Below, piece after piece: positions 15,047 through 23,107 of a DNA stretch of 33,105 nucleotides (position 1 is the stretch's first letter; each line of letters begins with the position of its first letter). The DNA is from Steroidobacteraceae bacterium (GTDB lineage: Bacteria > Pseudomonadota > Gammaproteobacteria > Steroidobacterales > Steroidobacteraceae): positions 1 to 33,105 of the forward strand of contig JADGHX010000034.1 of NCBI GenBank assembly GCA_019683695.1. Direction: 5' to 3'. The position numbers and the translations under genes are program-made. The notes under the pieces are model-generated. The model made no database searches and was not told where the DNA came from. It saw only the letters and a program-made list of their open reading frames with translations.

Positions 15047-15685
15047 TCAGTGCGCGCGCTGGGTGTGAGCGGCCGCCGTCGGATTCACACCGAGCCGCTT
15101 CAGGATCTCGTACGAGCGTTTGCTGCCGGTCTTGAGCCAGATCTCGTAGAGACGCAGGATGTCCTTGTCCGAATGCACGTATGAGGTTTCGCTCACGTCA
15201 TTCAGGGCATCCACCATGGGCTGGAACTTGTCCGCAAGCTCGGCGAACACCTGCGCGAGCGCGCGCCAGCGTGTGCGCGCGAGCGAGTCCGCGAGCGTGC
15301 TGTAGGCGCGGCCGCCCATCGCGATGTGGTAGTCGATGTCGATGAGCTTGCGCGCGAAACTCTGCGCAAAGAAGCCGGCGATGAACAGCGAGACGTCTCC
15401 GAGCCGCTGCAGGCCGCGGTTGCGGTCCGCGGCGGAGGGCGCTTCCAGCGCTTCGGTGAGCATCACGACGAGCGGCTTCAGGTGCACCCCCTGATCGGGC
15501 CCCGGCCTCTTCTCGAAGAGCGCGTCCGAGCGCGCAAAGAGCGTGAGCAGGTTGACGACGTAGTGTTCGGTCTGGTCCTCGACGGTGAGATGTTGGCGCT
15601 CGAGGGCGCCCTGCAGGGCCTCGTGGAAGAACTCGCGCAGGTTGCTCACCGGCACGACGCGCGATGAATTCTGACCTTCGATCAT
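15047..15685 (-). CDS. Conserved helical protein of unknown function, first gene of a pair
   Basis: 212 residues from the ATG at 15685, which has a perfect GGAGGT ribosome site nine bases upstream. A reading from 15820 would add 45 residues across that site and is unlikely. The protein is all helical with no signal peptide: SNLREFFHEALQGALERQHL, then HYVVNLLTLFARSDALFEKR, a hydrophobic centre GDVSLFIAGFFAQSFARKLI, DIDYHIAMGGRAYSTLADSL, and a C-terminal KTGSKRSYEILKRLGVNP. I do not recognise the family. The strong start and one-base coupling to the next gene argue for a real operon. Confidence 0.82.
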   Translation of the reverse strand: MIEGQNSSRVVPVSNLREFFHEALQGALERQHLTVEDQTEHYVVNLLTLFARSDALFEKRPGPDQGVHLKPLVVMLTEALEAPSAADRNRGLQRLGDVSLFIAGFFAQSFARKLIDIDYHIAMGGRAYSTLADSLARTRWRALAQVFAELADKFQPMVDALNDVSETSYVHSDKDILRLYEIWLKTGSKRSYEILKRLGVNPTAAAHTQRAH

Positions 15686-15846
15686 CTTGCATCCACCTCC
15701 AGTGACTACTGGATCGGCTTGCCCCGGCCGAAGTTCACTCGCAAACACCCTCGCATACTGTGATCGAAGCGCCAATTCCCGTGTGAGTTGCAGCGAGCGC
15801 AATCTTCCGCAGGCATCCACGCAATGTTCTTACCCGTTAGCAGCTG

Positions 15847-15861
15847 AGCAGTTAGACTGCT
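15847..15861 (+). promoter_or_regulatory. Hairpin directly before the MFS start codon
   Basis: AGCAGT-TAG-ACTGCT is a perfect 6-bp inverted repeat ending one base before the ATG at 15863, where a ribosome site should be. None is visible. It could be a binding site or mask translation. Confidence 0.35.
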
Positions 15862-15862
15862 G

Positions 15863-17208
15863 ATGATGTCAACGGCCCCTACACAGCGCGCCGGATTGCT
15901 CGGACTCTCCGGCTATCACTGGATCGTGCTCGCCGCAGCCTGGCTCGGCTGGGGCTTCGATGTCTTCGACGCCCTCCTGTTCAACTTCGTGGCCCCCAAT
16001 TGCGTTCCCGTGCTGCTCGGCCTGCCGCTCGGCTCCGCCGAGGCACGGGAGGCCACCGTGTTCTGGACGGGCGTGCTCACGTCGATTCTGCTCGTCGGGT
16101 GGGCCGTGGGCGGTCTTCTGTTCGGCTGGTTCGCGGACCGCTATGGCCGAAAGCGTGCACTGTTCGTCACGATCGCACTGTACGCGGGCGGAACCGCGCT
16201 GTGTGCCCTCGCCGGGGAGATGTGGCATCTGGTGCTCTTCCGCGTGCTCGCGAGCCTCGGGATCGGCGGCGAGTGGGCCGTGGGCGCGGCGCTGGTTGCG
16301 GAGACCGTGCCGGAGGAGCGGCGCGTCGAAGCGGCCACCCTCGTGTACACCTCCTCTCCGCTCGGGATCATTCTCGCCAGCACGGTGAATTACCAGATCG
16401 CCGGCGTGTGGCTGCCGGACTCGCCGGAAACCTCCTGGCGCTATGTGTTTCTCTTCGGGCTCGTGCCCGTGGTCCTTGCGTTCGTCGTTCGCCTCTTCAT
16501 TCGCGAAAGCGAGGTGTGGGAGAAACACGTGCGCCATGCGGCTCCGCCCAGGCTGCGGGAGCTGTTCACCGGCAACATGCGAGCGCTCACGGTGAGCGGC
16601 ATGGCGACCGCCGTCACGGCGCTTCTCACATGGTGGGCCTGCAATGCCTTCGTTCCCCTTCTCGGCGCCACGCTGGCCAACGAGCACGCGGCGGCCACCG
16701 GCATCACCGGTGAGGCCGCGCGCGTGCTGGCCGAAGCCTGGAAATCTGAGGCCTCCAACGCATTCAATCTCGGTGGCCTCATCGGAGCGCTCGCCGCCAT
16801 ACCGCTCGCGCGCGCATGGGCCGGCGCGCGATGTTCGTCACGTACTTCCTCTATTCGGCGGTGACGCTGTTCGCCACGTTCGGGCTGGACCTCACGCCGC
16901 AGGTTCGCGTGCGCATGCTGTTCGCCGTGGGCATGGGCGTGTATGGCGTATTCAGCACATTCGTGTTCTATCTGCCGGAATTGTTTCCCGCCCGACTGCG
17001 CGCGACGGGCTCCGGGCTCTGCTACAACATCGGCCGCGTGGTCGCCGCGCTCGGGCCCGTCTTCGTGGGTCTCGTCTCCTCGGCCGCGGGAGGCTCGAGC
17101 GACGTCATCGTGCGCACGCTCTTCTGGCTCGGGCTCATACCGCTCACCACGGCGCTGCTCGCCCGCCGTGTCATCGTCGAAACGCGCGGACGAACGTTGC
17201 TGTCCTGA
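15863..17208 (+). pseudogene. MFS transporter gene with a frameshift
   Basis: The first frame (15863-16864) encodes about 314 good residues of a major facilitator transporter and then runs into nonsense ending at 16864. The rest of the protein continues in another frame from 16816 (GRRAMFVTYFLYSAV) to the stop at 17208. Joined, they give about 445 residues, normal for the family. The switch lies in CTCGCGCGCGCATGGGCC, a GC dinucleotide run where one base is missing or two are extra. N-terminal features are intact: GWGFDVFDALLFNFVAPN in helix 1, the loop motif GWFADRYGRKRALF after helix 2, and GIGGEWAVGAALVAE in helix 4. It resembles sugar/organic-acid transporters of the sialate-lactate type. 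A sequencing error would restore a working gene. Confidence 0.85.
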
Positions 17209-17278
17209 TTTGCGAACACCGCGGTCCAGCTCGGGCTGAACGTCGCGCTCTGCGGGGTGCCTGCGCCGTCGAGCGGCG

Positions 17279-17284
17279 TATGAT
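17279..17284 (+). promoter_or_regulatory. Candidate -10 element before the second GST gene
   Basis: TATGAT in GCGTATGATCTGC lies about 110 bases before the GST start, in a 184-base gap without other content. No good -35 is seen. Weak evidence. Confidence 0.25.
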
Positions 17285-17392
17285 CTGCGCCATGCCGCGC
17301 GCACAAGGCGATCGCGATAGGCGCCCGCGGCAGCTGTCCGAAGGCCCGATTATTGCTTTCCTGCCCGGCCCGTCAGTCCGTCAAGGTCGCTC

Positions 17393-18046
17393 ATGGCCGA
17401 ATTCACACTCGTCATCGGGAACAAGAACTACTCCTCCTGGGCACTGCGGCCCTGGATCCTCATGAAACATCTCGGGCTGCCGTTCGAGGAAAAGCTGATC
17501 CCGCTCGACACGCCCACCTTCAAGCAGGAGGTGGCGAAGTACGGGCCGAGCGGGGGCATGCCGGTGCTGAAGCACGGCAACATCACGGTGTGGGACTCAC
17601 TCGCCATCTGCGAGTACCTCGCCGACATCACCGGCAAGGGCTGGCCGCGGGATCTGGAGGCTCGCGCGTTCGCACGCTCCGTGTGCGCGGAGATGCACGC
17701 GGGGTTCGTGAACCTCCGCATGGAATGGCCGTTCAACGCGCGCGCCCGCAACCGCCGCACCTTCATGACCCCGGGGCTCGAGATGGACATCGAGCGCATC
17801 GATGAGATCTGGATCGACTGCCGCCGCCGGTACGGATCGGATCATGGCCCGTGGCTCTTCGGCGAATACAGCATTGCGGACGCGATGTACGCGCCGGTGG
17901 TTCTGCGATTCAACACGTATCGCGCCCAGGTCTCGGACACCACGCGCTGGTACATGGCCGAAGCGCTGCAGGACCCCGCGCTCCAGGAGTGGGTGCACGC
18001 CGCTCAACAGGAGCCCTGGACGATCGAGGCGTTCGAAGTAGGCTGA
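17393..18046 (+). CDS. Glutathione S-transferase family protein
   Basis: 217 residues. The thioredoxin-like domain starts LVIGNKNYSSWALRPWILMK; the SSWALRPW motif with a likely catalytic Ser is typical of a bacterial GST group near maleylacetoacetate isomerase and YfcF. GGMPVLKHGN holds the cis-proline, and VWDSLAICEYLAD binds the gamma-glutamyl part of glutathione. The helical domain carries FGEYSIADAMYAPVVLRF with the capping Asp. AAGGT lies just before the ATG. It is only distantly like the GST at 4857-5528, so it is not a recent duplicate. Substrate unknown. Confidence 0.92.
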   Translation: MAEFTLVIGNKNYSSWALRPWILMKHLGLPFEEKLIPLDTPTFKQEVAKYGPSGGMPVLKHGNITVWDSLAICEYLADITGKGWPRDLEARAFARSVCAEMHAGFVNLRMEWPFNARARNRRTFMTPGLEMDIERIDEIWIDCRRRYGSDHGPWLFGEYSIADAMYAPVVLRFNTYRAQVSDTTRWYMAEALQDPALQEWVHAAQQEPWTIEAFEVG

Positions 18047-18060
18047 GCGCGCACGCGCGC

Positions 18061-18131
18061 CCGAAAAAATCGGCGCCCGGAACCCGATACGCGACCAGTT
18101 GCCGAGCGCCGCGCCTTCGGCCGATCGGCAA
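18061..18131. repeat. Probable diverged single copy of the 80-base repeat
   Basis: CCGA-AAAAA-TCGG, then CGCCCGGAACCCGATACGCG, then TTGCCGA...TCGGCAA (18099-18131, 7-bp stem) repeats the order seen in the arrays at 2729 and 31312: A-loop hairpin, CGCC...AACCCGATGC spacer, GC hairpin. Base identity is partial, so relation is likely but not sure. Confidence 0.45.
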
Positions 18132-18136
18132 TGAAC

Positions 18137-18142
18137 TACAAT
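18137..18142 (+). promoter_or_regulatory. Candidate -10 element of the S9 peptidase gene
   Basis: TACAAT in AACTACAATGCG lies 33 bases before the ATG at 18176, giving a leader of about 27 bases. No good -35 is seen at the right distance. Confidence 0.4.
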
Positions 18143-18175
18143 GCGCGCCCTCACCATTCAGCGCAGACCTTCATC

Positions 18176-20269
18176 ATGCCTCACACGGTCCGCATCCTTC
18201 TCGGAATTGGAATCTTCAGCTTCTGGGCCGGCGCGCTCATCGCGCAGCCCGCCAGCCATCCCGGCCCGGCCGCGGGCGCGCCCTTCACCGCCGAGGATCT
18301 CGTGCGGCTGAAGCGCCTCTCGGACCCTCAGGTCTCGCCCGACGGGCGCCGCGTGGTTTTCGTGCTCAGCGAAACGGACATGGGGGCCAACAAACGCCCC
18401 ACGGATCTGTGGCTTCTGGACCTCACCGCGCGAGAGGCCACACCCCGGCGCCTCACGCAGCATCCCGCCAACGACTCGAGCCCGCGCTGGTCGGCAGACG
18501 GCCAGAGCCTCTTCTTCCTCTCCACGCGTTCGGGCTCGTCTCAGGTGTGGCGCCTGTCCCTCGCGGGCGGCGAGGCCACGCAGGTCACGGACTACCCGCT
18601 CGACGTGGGCTCGCTCAAGGTGGCGCCCGCGGGCAATCGCATCGCGGTCTCCATGGAAGTGTTCGTGGACTGCGCGGACCTGAAGTGCACGAAAGATCGG
18701 CTCGAGGCCCGCAAGGCGAGCAAGGCCACGGGCCGCACCTACGATCGCATCTTCATCCGCCACTGGGACATGTGGAGCGAGGGCACGCGCTCGCATCTCT
18801 TCGTTGCCACGGTCGGGCCGGACGGCAAGGCCGGTGCGCCCGTCGACGTGTCGAAGGGGCTCGATGGAGACGTGCCCTCGAAGCCTTTCGGCGGCGACGA
18901 GGAATACGCGTTCAGCCCGGACGGCGAGCACGTCGTGTTCAGCATGCGCGTCGCGGGCCGCACGGAGCCCTGGTCGACGAACTTCGATCTCTACCAGGCG
19001 CCGGTCGATGGATCCGCCGCTCCACGCAATCTCACGGCCGACAACCCCGCGTGGGACACGCAACCCGTCTTCCTGAAGAACGGCGACCTCGCCTGGCTCG
19101 CGATGGAACGGCCCGGCTTCGAGGCCGACCGCTTCCGCGTCATGCTCCGGAACGCGCGCACGGGCAGCACGCGCGCACTCACGCAGAACTGGGACCGCTC
19201 CGCGAGCCATCTCAGCGCGACCGCGGATGGCCGCAGACTTCTCGTTTCGGCAGACGACATCGGCCAGCACGCGCTCTACTCCATCGACGTTTCGAATGGC
19301 ACGCCTCGCAAGGTGCTCGGCACGGGTCAGGTCACCGCCTATTCCCCGGGCACCGGCGATGCCGTGGTCGTTGCGCTCGCGAGCCTCGGCAGCCCCGCGG
19401 ATCTCTACCTTGCACGCGTGGGCAGCGACATGCCTCGCCGGCTCACATCCGTGAACCAGGACGTGCTGAGCCGGCGCGCGATGAGCGAGTACGAGCAGTT
19501 CAGCTTCAAGGGCTGGAACGACGAAACGGTGTACGGCTACGTGATGAAGCCTTACGGCTTCCGCGAGGGCGCCCGTTATCCCGTGGCCTTCATCATCCAT
19601 GGCGGGCCGCAGTCGAGTTTCCAGAATCAGTGGAGCTACCGCTGGAACCCGCAGGTGTGGGCCGGCCAGGGCTATGGCGTGGTGTTCATCGATTTCCACG
19701 GCTCACCGGGATACGGGCAGGCGTTCACGGATTCGATCTCCGGCGACTGGGGCGGCAAGCCGCTCGAGGATCTGCAGAAGGGACTGGCCGCCGCTCTGGA
19801 GAAGTATCCCTGGCTCGACGGCGACAACGCCTGTGCCGCCGGCGCCTCCTACGGCGGCTTCATGATCAACTGGATCGCCGGCAACTGGCCGGACCGCTTC
19901 AAGTGCCTCGTGAACCACGACGGCGTCTTCGACCAGCGCAGCATGTACTACGCCACCGAGGAACTGTGGTTCCCCGAGTGGGAGAACGGCGGCCCGTACT
20001 ACGCCACGCCCGAAAGCTACGAGAAGTTCAACCCCGCGGCCTTCGTTTCGAAATGGCGCACGCCGATGCTCGTGATCCACGGCGAACAGGATTTCCGCGT
20101 GCCGCTCGAACAGGGCATCGCCGCCTTCACCGCCCTGCAGCGCCGCGGCATCGAGAGCAAGCTTCTCGTCTTCCCCGACGAGAATCACTGGGTGCTCAAG
20201 CCGAGCAACAGCGTGCAATGGCACGCAACCGTGTTTGACTGGGTCGCCAAATATCTGAAGAGGCAGTGA
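18176..20269 (+). CDS. S9 family (prolyl oligopeptidase type) exported peptidase
   Basis: 697 residues. I chose the ATG at 18176 because it begins a clean signal peptide (MPHTVRILLGIGIFSFWAGALIAQP), so the enzyme is likely periplasmic. Residues about 35-430 are a WD40-like beta-propeller with TolB-type repeats (DPQVSPDGRRVVFVL, DSSPRWSADGQSLFFLS, EYAFSPDGEHVVFSM). The C-terminal alpha/beta-hydrolase holds the triad Ser558 in GASYGGFM, Asp639 in HGEQDFRVP and His671 in DENHWV. HGGPQSSF supplies the oxyanion region. It resembles dipeptidyl peptidase 5 and acylaminoacyl peptidases (S9C). It should release dipeptides or acyl amino acids from peptides. A 9-bp hairpin follows the stop. Confidence 0.94.
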   Translation: MPHTVRILLGIGIFSFWAGALIAQPASHPGPAAGAPFTAEDLVRLKRLSDPQVSPDGRRVVFVLSETDMGANKRPTDLWLLDLTAREATPRRLTQHPANDSSPRWSADGQSLFFLSTRSGSSQVWRLSLAGGEATQVTDYPLDVGSLKVAPAGNRIAVSMEVFVDCADLKCTKDRLEARKASKATGRTYDRIFIRHWDMWSEGTRSHLFVATVGPDGKAGAPVDVSKGLDGDVPSKPFGGDEEYAFSPDGEHVVFSMRVAGRTEPWSTNFDLYQAPVDGSAAPRNLTADNPAWDTQPVFLKNGDLAWLAMERPGFEADRFRVMLRNARTGSTRALTQNWDRSASHLSATADGRRLLVSADDIGQHALYSIDVSNGTPRKVLGTGQVTAYSPGTGDAVVVALASLGSPADLYLARVGSDMPRRLTSVNQDVLSRRAMSEYEQFSFKGWNDETVYGYVMKPYGFREGARYPVAFIIHGGPQSSFQNQWSYRWNPQVWAGQGYGVVFIDFHGSPGYGQAFTDSISGDWGGKPLEDLQKGLAAALEKYPWLDGDNACAAGASYGGFMINWIAGNWPDRFKCLVNHDGVFDQRSMYYATEELWFPEWENGGPYYATPESYEKFNPAAFVSKWRTPMLVIHGEQDFRVPLEQGIAAFTALQRRGIESKLLVFPDENHWVLKPSNSVQWHATVFDWVAKYLKRQ

Positions 20270-20643
20270 AGATCCCTGCGCCAGCAATGGCGCAGGTGAT
20301 TGCAGATCACAGCGAACTTGCGCACCAAGCGTGCTATCGCAAGCGTGCAGCTCATGCAGCTGCACCTGCGATCAGCCGCGCTCTGCTGGCGACGGCACCT
20401 TGTTCCGGCTGGATGATGCGCATATACCGTGCGCCCCGTCGAGCGCGAGGCGGCGCTGCATGCTGATGCTGCGATGGACGCCTCGCCCGATCGACGCGAG
20501 TCACGCAGCTCGTACGAGCGTACGAATGTTTTCAGCCTGAATTTCGGCGAAGCGTGCTCGCAGGCTCTTGCGCAACCGAGTAGAATCGCGTCATCTCGTA
20601 GAGAGCATGGATGCTCGAATCGTCTTTACCAGGGAGAGGCCTT
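20270..20643. other. Non-coding stretch with two strong hairpins and a palindrome
   Basis: No believable gene lies here. CCTGCGCCA-GCAA-TGGCGCAGG (20275-20296) is a perfect 9-bp stem with a GNRA-type loop, five bases after the peptidase stop. GTGCAGCT-CATGC-AGCTGCAC (20345-20365) is a perfect 8-bp stem. GCTCGTACGAGC (20508-20519) is a 12-base palindrome. None has a T tract, so they are not standard terminators; the first may still end transcription or protect the 3' end. TAGAAT (20581-20586) may be the -10 of the next gene. Confidence 0.5.
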
Positions 20644-21093
20644 GTGGACACGCCTTTTCGCGATCATCCCGCTTGGTCGAAGGGCGACCGACCCGAATCC
20701 GTGGGTGATCAGAAGCCCTATGTGTCATGGAAACAGGCGCTGCGCGTGCGGATAGACCCGACGTGGGCATGCCCATCATCCGCGCGCGACCCTCGCGTTT
20801 CGGCATGGAAGTCCGTCGGAACTCGTCGGCCGCCACACCCGCGAGGTCATCACTCGCTGACGCAGCTCGTCGGCCATGTGTTTGGCACGACGTTCATTTA
20901 TCTCGTTCTCTTCACGCTGGCGTGGATGCTCGGCGTTTTCAGCGCGTGGCTGAATGAGCTGCACGCTTTGCCCGATGAGACCCTTACGCTTCTGTCGCGC
21001 GTCGAACTGGCCATCGTCTACGGCGATACCGCGGTGTGCGGATATTTCTGGCTGATCGGCGCGTACCGCTTTCTCAAGGAGTTGATGCGATGA
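20644..21093 (+). CDS. Small membrane protein of unknown function
   Basis: 149 residues from the GTG at 20644, which follows AGGGAGAGG by four bases; an in-frame ATG at 20611 lacks such a site. The first 65 residues are hydrophilic and disordered-looking. Then come two membrane segments: HVFGTTFIYLVLFTLAWMLG with the following short stretch, and VELAIVYGDTAVCGYFWLIG. The loop between them is acidic (NELHALPDETLT). The C-terminus is AYRFLKELMR. The stop codon overlaps the next start in ATGA. No family recognised; the membrane part looks real, while the N-terminal part could be shorter. Confidence 0.6.
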   Translation: MDTPFRDHPAWSKGDRPESVGDQKPYVSWKQALRVRIDPTWACPSSARDPRVSAWKSVGTRRPPHPRGHHSLTQLVGHVFGTTFIYLVLFTLAWMLGVFSAWLNELHALPDETLTLLSRVELAIVYGDTAVCGYFWLIGAYRFLKELMR

Positions 21094-21251
21094 ACGAATC
21101 ATTCGTCCAGGCGTTTGTGGCCGGTTTCACAGGCTGCTTCCGGCTGGCTCACGATCTCGTCGTGGCTGTCGCGAAGGCCGTCGCAACCGTGTCATCGGAT
21201 TTCGTGAATGGCAGGACGTCCACGGTGTCGGCCAAGCGGCCGCACGGCTGA
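21090..21251 (+). CDS. Small unknown protein coupled to the membrane protein gene
   Basis: 53 residues, starting at an ATG that overlaps the upstream stop codon by four bases (ATGA), a usual arrangement for coupled translation. The first 35 residues form an amphipathic helix-like stretch (FVQAFVAGFTGCFRLAHDLV, then VAVAKAVATV) and the end is basic. It has no recognised family. The overlap is the main support. Confidence 0.4.
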   Translation: MNESFVQAFVAGFTGCFRLAHDLVVAVAKAVATVSSDFVNGRTSTVSAKRPHG

Positions 21252-21426
21252 TCGCACGGCGGGTGGGGTGCGACGCCTGGCTCGATTTCCGTGCGGGGCG
21301 TGCGGTCGCAGTCGCCCCGCGCGGTGATGTCCCCGCGGACACGTCGATGCCGAGCTCCCTCGCCGGCAGGATCCGTTCTCTATCCGGCGCACCGCCAATC
21401 AGCGCTCCCGGCAAGACGAAGTCCGA

Positions 21427-22080
21427 TCAGGGCGCGGCGCGTTTGCGGTATCGGTAGAAGGGCTCCGCGGCATTCCCTTGCACCAGCTGCCCGTTCACGC
21501 CAAACGCCAGCTCGGCAAGCGCGAGCGAGTCGGCGGAAAGCTCTGCGCGCATGTCCATGCGCACGGTGCCACCGAGCGCGGGCACGGACAGGCGGCACAC
21601 GGAAGGGTCGTTCGCTCCCACGAAGCGGCCGTCGCTCTTCTTCCATCGCAGCTCGCATCCGGCCAGCGGCGAGGCGTCCTGATACATCATGCCCTTGAAG
21701 AGCGACGGATTGAGATGCCCATCCCGCCAGCGCTGCGGCTGGGCGAACGACCACACGGTCTGCACGATGTGCCCGCCCTTCGCCACATCGAAGGAGAGCA
21801 GCTTCTGTGACGTGACGCGGCGCGGATCATCCGCCGCGGACTCCTGCACATAGAAGACATGGTCGCCGATGGTCGGCACCCGCACCGGCACAATCGTCAG
21901 CGCCAGCGCCGGGTGCGCACCGGAACCTGCACCAGCCTCACCGCGGGCCTGCTCCACGTTGTCGTACTGGCCAGGAAGCCACGCATCGATCTGCGCGAGG
22001 TCCGCTTCCGCGAGCTTCATCTGATTTGCACAGGAAGCCAGCAGCAGGCTTCCGACGAGCACGGCCAGCCGCTCAGCCAT
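21427..22080 (-). CDS. CpcT/CpeT-like lipoprotein
   Basis: 217 residues with lipobox LASC, predicted lipidated Cys17. The body fits the CpcT/CpeT fold, a calyx-like barrel named for phycobiliprotein chromophore lyases: AWLPGQYDNVEQARGEAG, IVPVRVPTIGDHVFYVQES, RRVTSQKLLSFD, and LAGCELRWKKSDGRFVGAND with the family pattern GC...W...FvG...C. There are no phycobilins to expect here, and such proteins also occur in non-photosynthetic bacteria with unknown roles. The first 8 bases of the gene overlap the end of the ATP-grasp gene. It is the last gene of a three-gene operon. A reading from 22164 would lose the signal peptide. Confidence 0.78.
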   Translation of the reverse strand: MAERLAVLVGSLLLASCANQMKLAEADLAQIDAWLPGQYDNVEQARGEAGAGSGAHPALALTIVPVRVPTIGDHVFYVQESAADDPRRVTSQKLLSFDVAKGGHIVQTVWSFAQPQRWRDGHLNPSLFKGMMYQDASPLAGCELRWKKSDGRFVGANDPSVCRLSVPALGGTVRMDMRAELSADSLALAELAFGVNGQLVQGNAAEPFYRYRKRAAP

Positions 22081-23107
22081 AGTACGCACGCCACTCCGCC
22101 TGATAAGACAGACCGAGCCCCATGAGCCGCGCGAGCAGCTCATCGTAGGCAATGCCCGCCGCACGCGCGGACTGCGCGAAATCCTCCGCGGCCTCGAGGT
22201 TCGGATTCGCGTTCGCCTCGAGCACGTACACCTGCCCCTCGCTGGTCACGCGGAAATCCATTCGGGCGTAGCCGGACATACCGAGCGCCCGGTAAATGCG
22301 ACGTGACATCTTGTCGAGCTGAGTCTCCACGCCGGGGGGCAGATCCGCCGCGGCTCGCGTCGTGATGCCATAGCGGGTCTGGTATTTCTTGTCCCACTTC
22401 ACCTTGCGCGTGGCGATGGCGGGCAGCGACTCGGGCATCGAGCCGAACACCATTTCCCAGACAGGCAGGCGCGTGAGCCGCTCGTTGCCGAGCACCCCCA
22501 CGTACAGCTCGCGCCCTTCGATGAATTCCTCGACGAGCGCATCCGACCCCACCTGCTCGTGCACGAACTCGACACGCTCCTTCAGTTTCGTGACATCGTC
22601 CACGACCGACGCCTGCGCGATGCCGAGCGAGGCATCCTCCACCGTGGATTTCACGAAGAGCGGGAAGCGCAGCTTGCGCGCGGGGCGGAACTTCGTGCCC
22701 CGCCGGAACACGGTGAACTGCGGCGTCGGGATGCGGTGGAACGCGAGCAGCTGCTTCGAGAGCGCCTTGTCCCGCGACAGCAGCAGGCCGCGCGGATTGC
22801 AGCCGGTGTACGGCTGGCGAAGCAGCTCGAGAAACGCGACGACGTGCTGGTCGTACGTGACGATGCCGTCGAACTCTTCCAGGAGATTGAACGCAATGTC
22901 CGGCTTCCAGTCCGCAATCATCGTGCGCAGCTCGGTGAGGCTGTCGAGCACGCCCACGCAGCGCACCTCGTGCCCCATCTTCCGCAGCGTGCTCGTGACG
23001 TCGTACTCCGTACGCCACTCGTCAATCTGCTTTTCAGAGTAACCCTCGAGCTTTTCGGGGGGGATCAGGCTCGCATGCACTACGACGAGCACACGGAGCT
23101 TCTTCAT
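22073..23107 (-). CDS. ATP-grasp ligase, D-Ala-D-Ala ligase-like
   Basis: 344 residues from the ATG at 23107, which overlaps the upstream stop as ATGA. The N-terminal domain (MKKLRVLVVVHASLIPPEKL, then IADWKPDIAFNLLEEFDG, RQPYTGCNPRGLLLSRDK) resembles Ddl-type preATP-grasp domains. The ATP-grasp core has FPLFVKSTVEDASLGIAQAS for the phosphate loop and VEEFIEGRELYVGVLGN. The metal ligands are in RMDFRV and VLEANANPNL. Such enzymes join a carboxylate to an amine through an acyl phosphate. It is probably not the cell-wall Ddl, given its place between a metallopeptidase and a lipoprotein and the unusual N-terminus. The substrate is unknown. Confidence 0.88.
   Translation of the reverse strand: MKKLRVLVVVHASLIPPEKLEGYSEKQIDEWRTEYDVTSTLRKMGHEVRCVGVLDSLTELRTMIADWKPDIAFNLLEEFDGIVTYDQHVVAFLELLRQPYTGCNPRGLLLSRDKALSKQLLAFHRIPTPQFTVFRRGTKFRPARKLRFPLFVKSTVEDASLGIAQASVVDDVTKLKERVEFVHEQVGSDALVEEFIEGRELYVGVLGNERLTRLPVWEMVFGSMPESLPAIATRKVKWDKKYQTRYGITTRAAADLPPGVETQLDKMSRRIYRALGMSGYARMDFRVTSEGQVYVLEANANPNLEAAEDFAQSARAAGIAYDELLARLMGLGLSYQAEWRAYYG

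Noticed and set aside
18158-19699. A 513-codon minus-strand frame antisense to the S9 peptidase gene
   Set aside because: Composition is typical of an antisense GC-rich shadow; the sense frame has a signal peptide, propeller and full catalytic triad.
17851-20238. A 795-codon plus-strand frame over the GST and S9 peptidase genes
   Set aside because: It is a shadow frame caused by high GC. It is Arg/His-rich with no domain, while the other frame encodes two complete enzymes.
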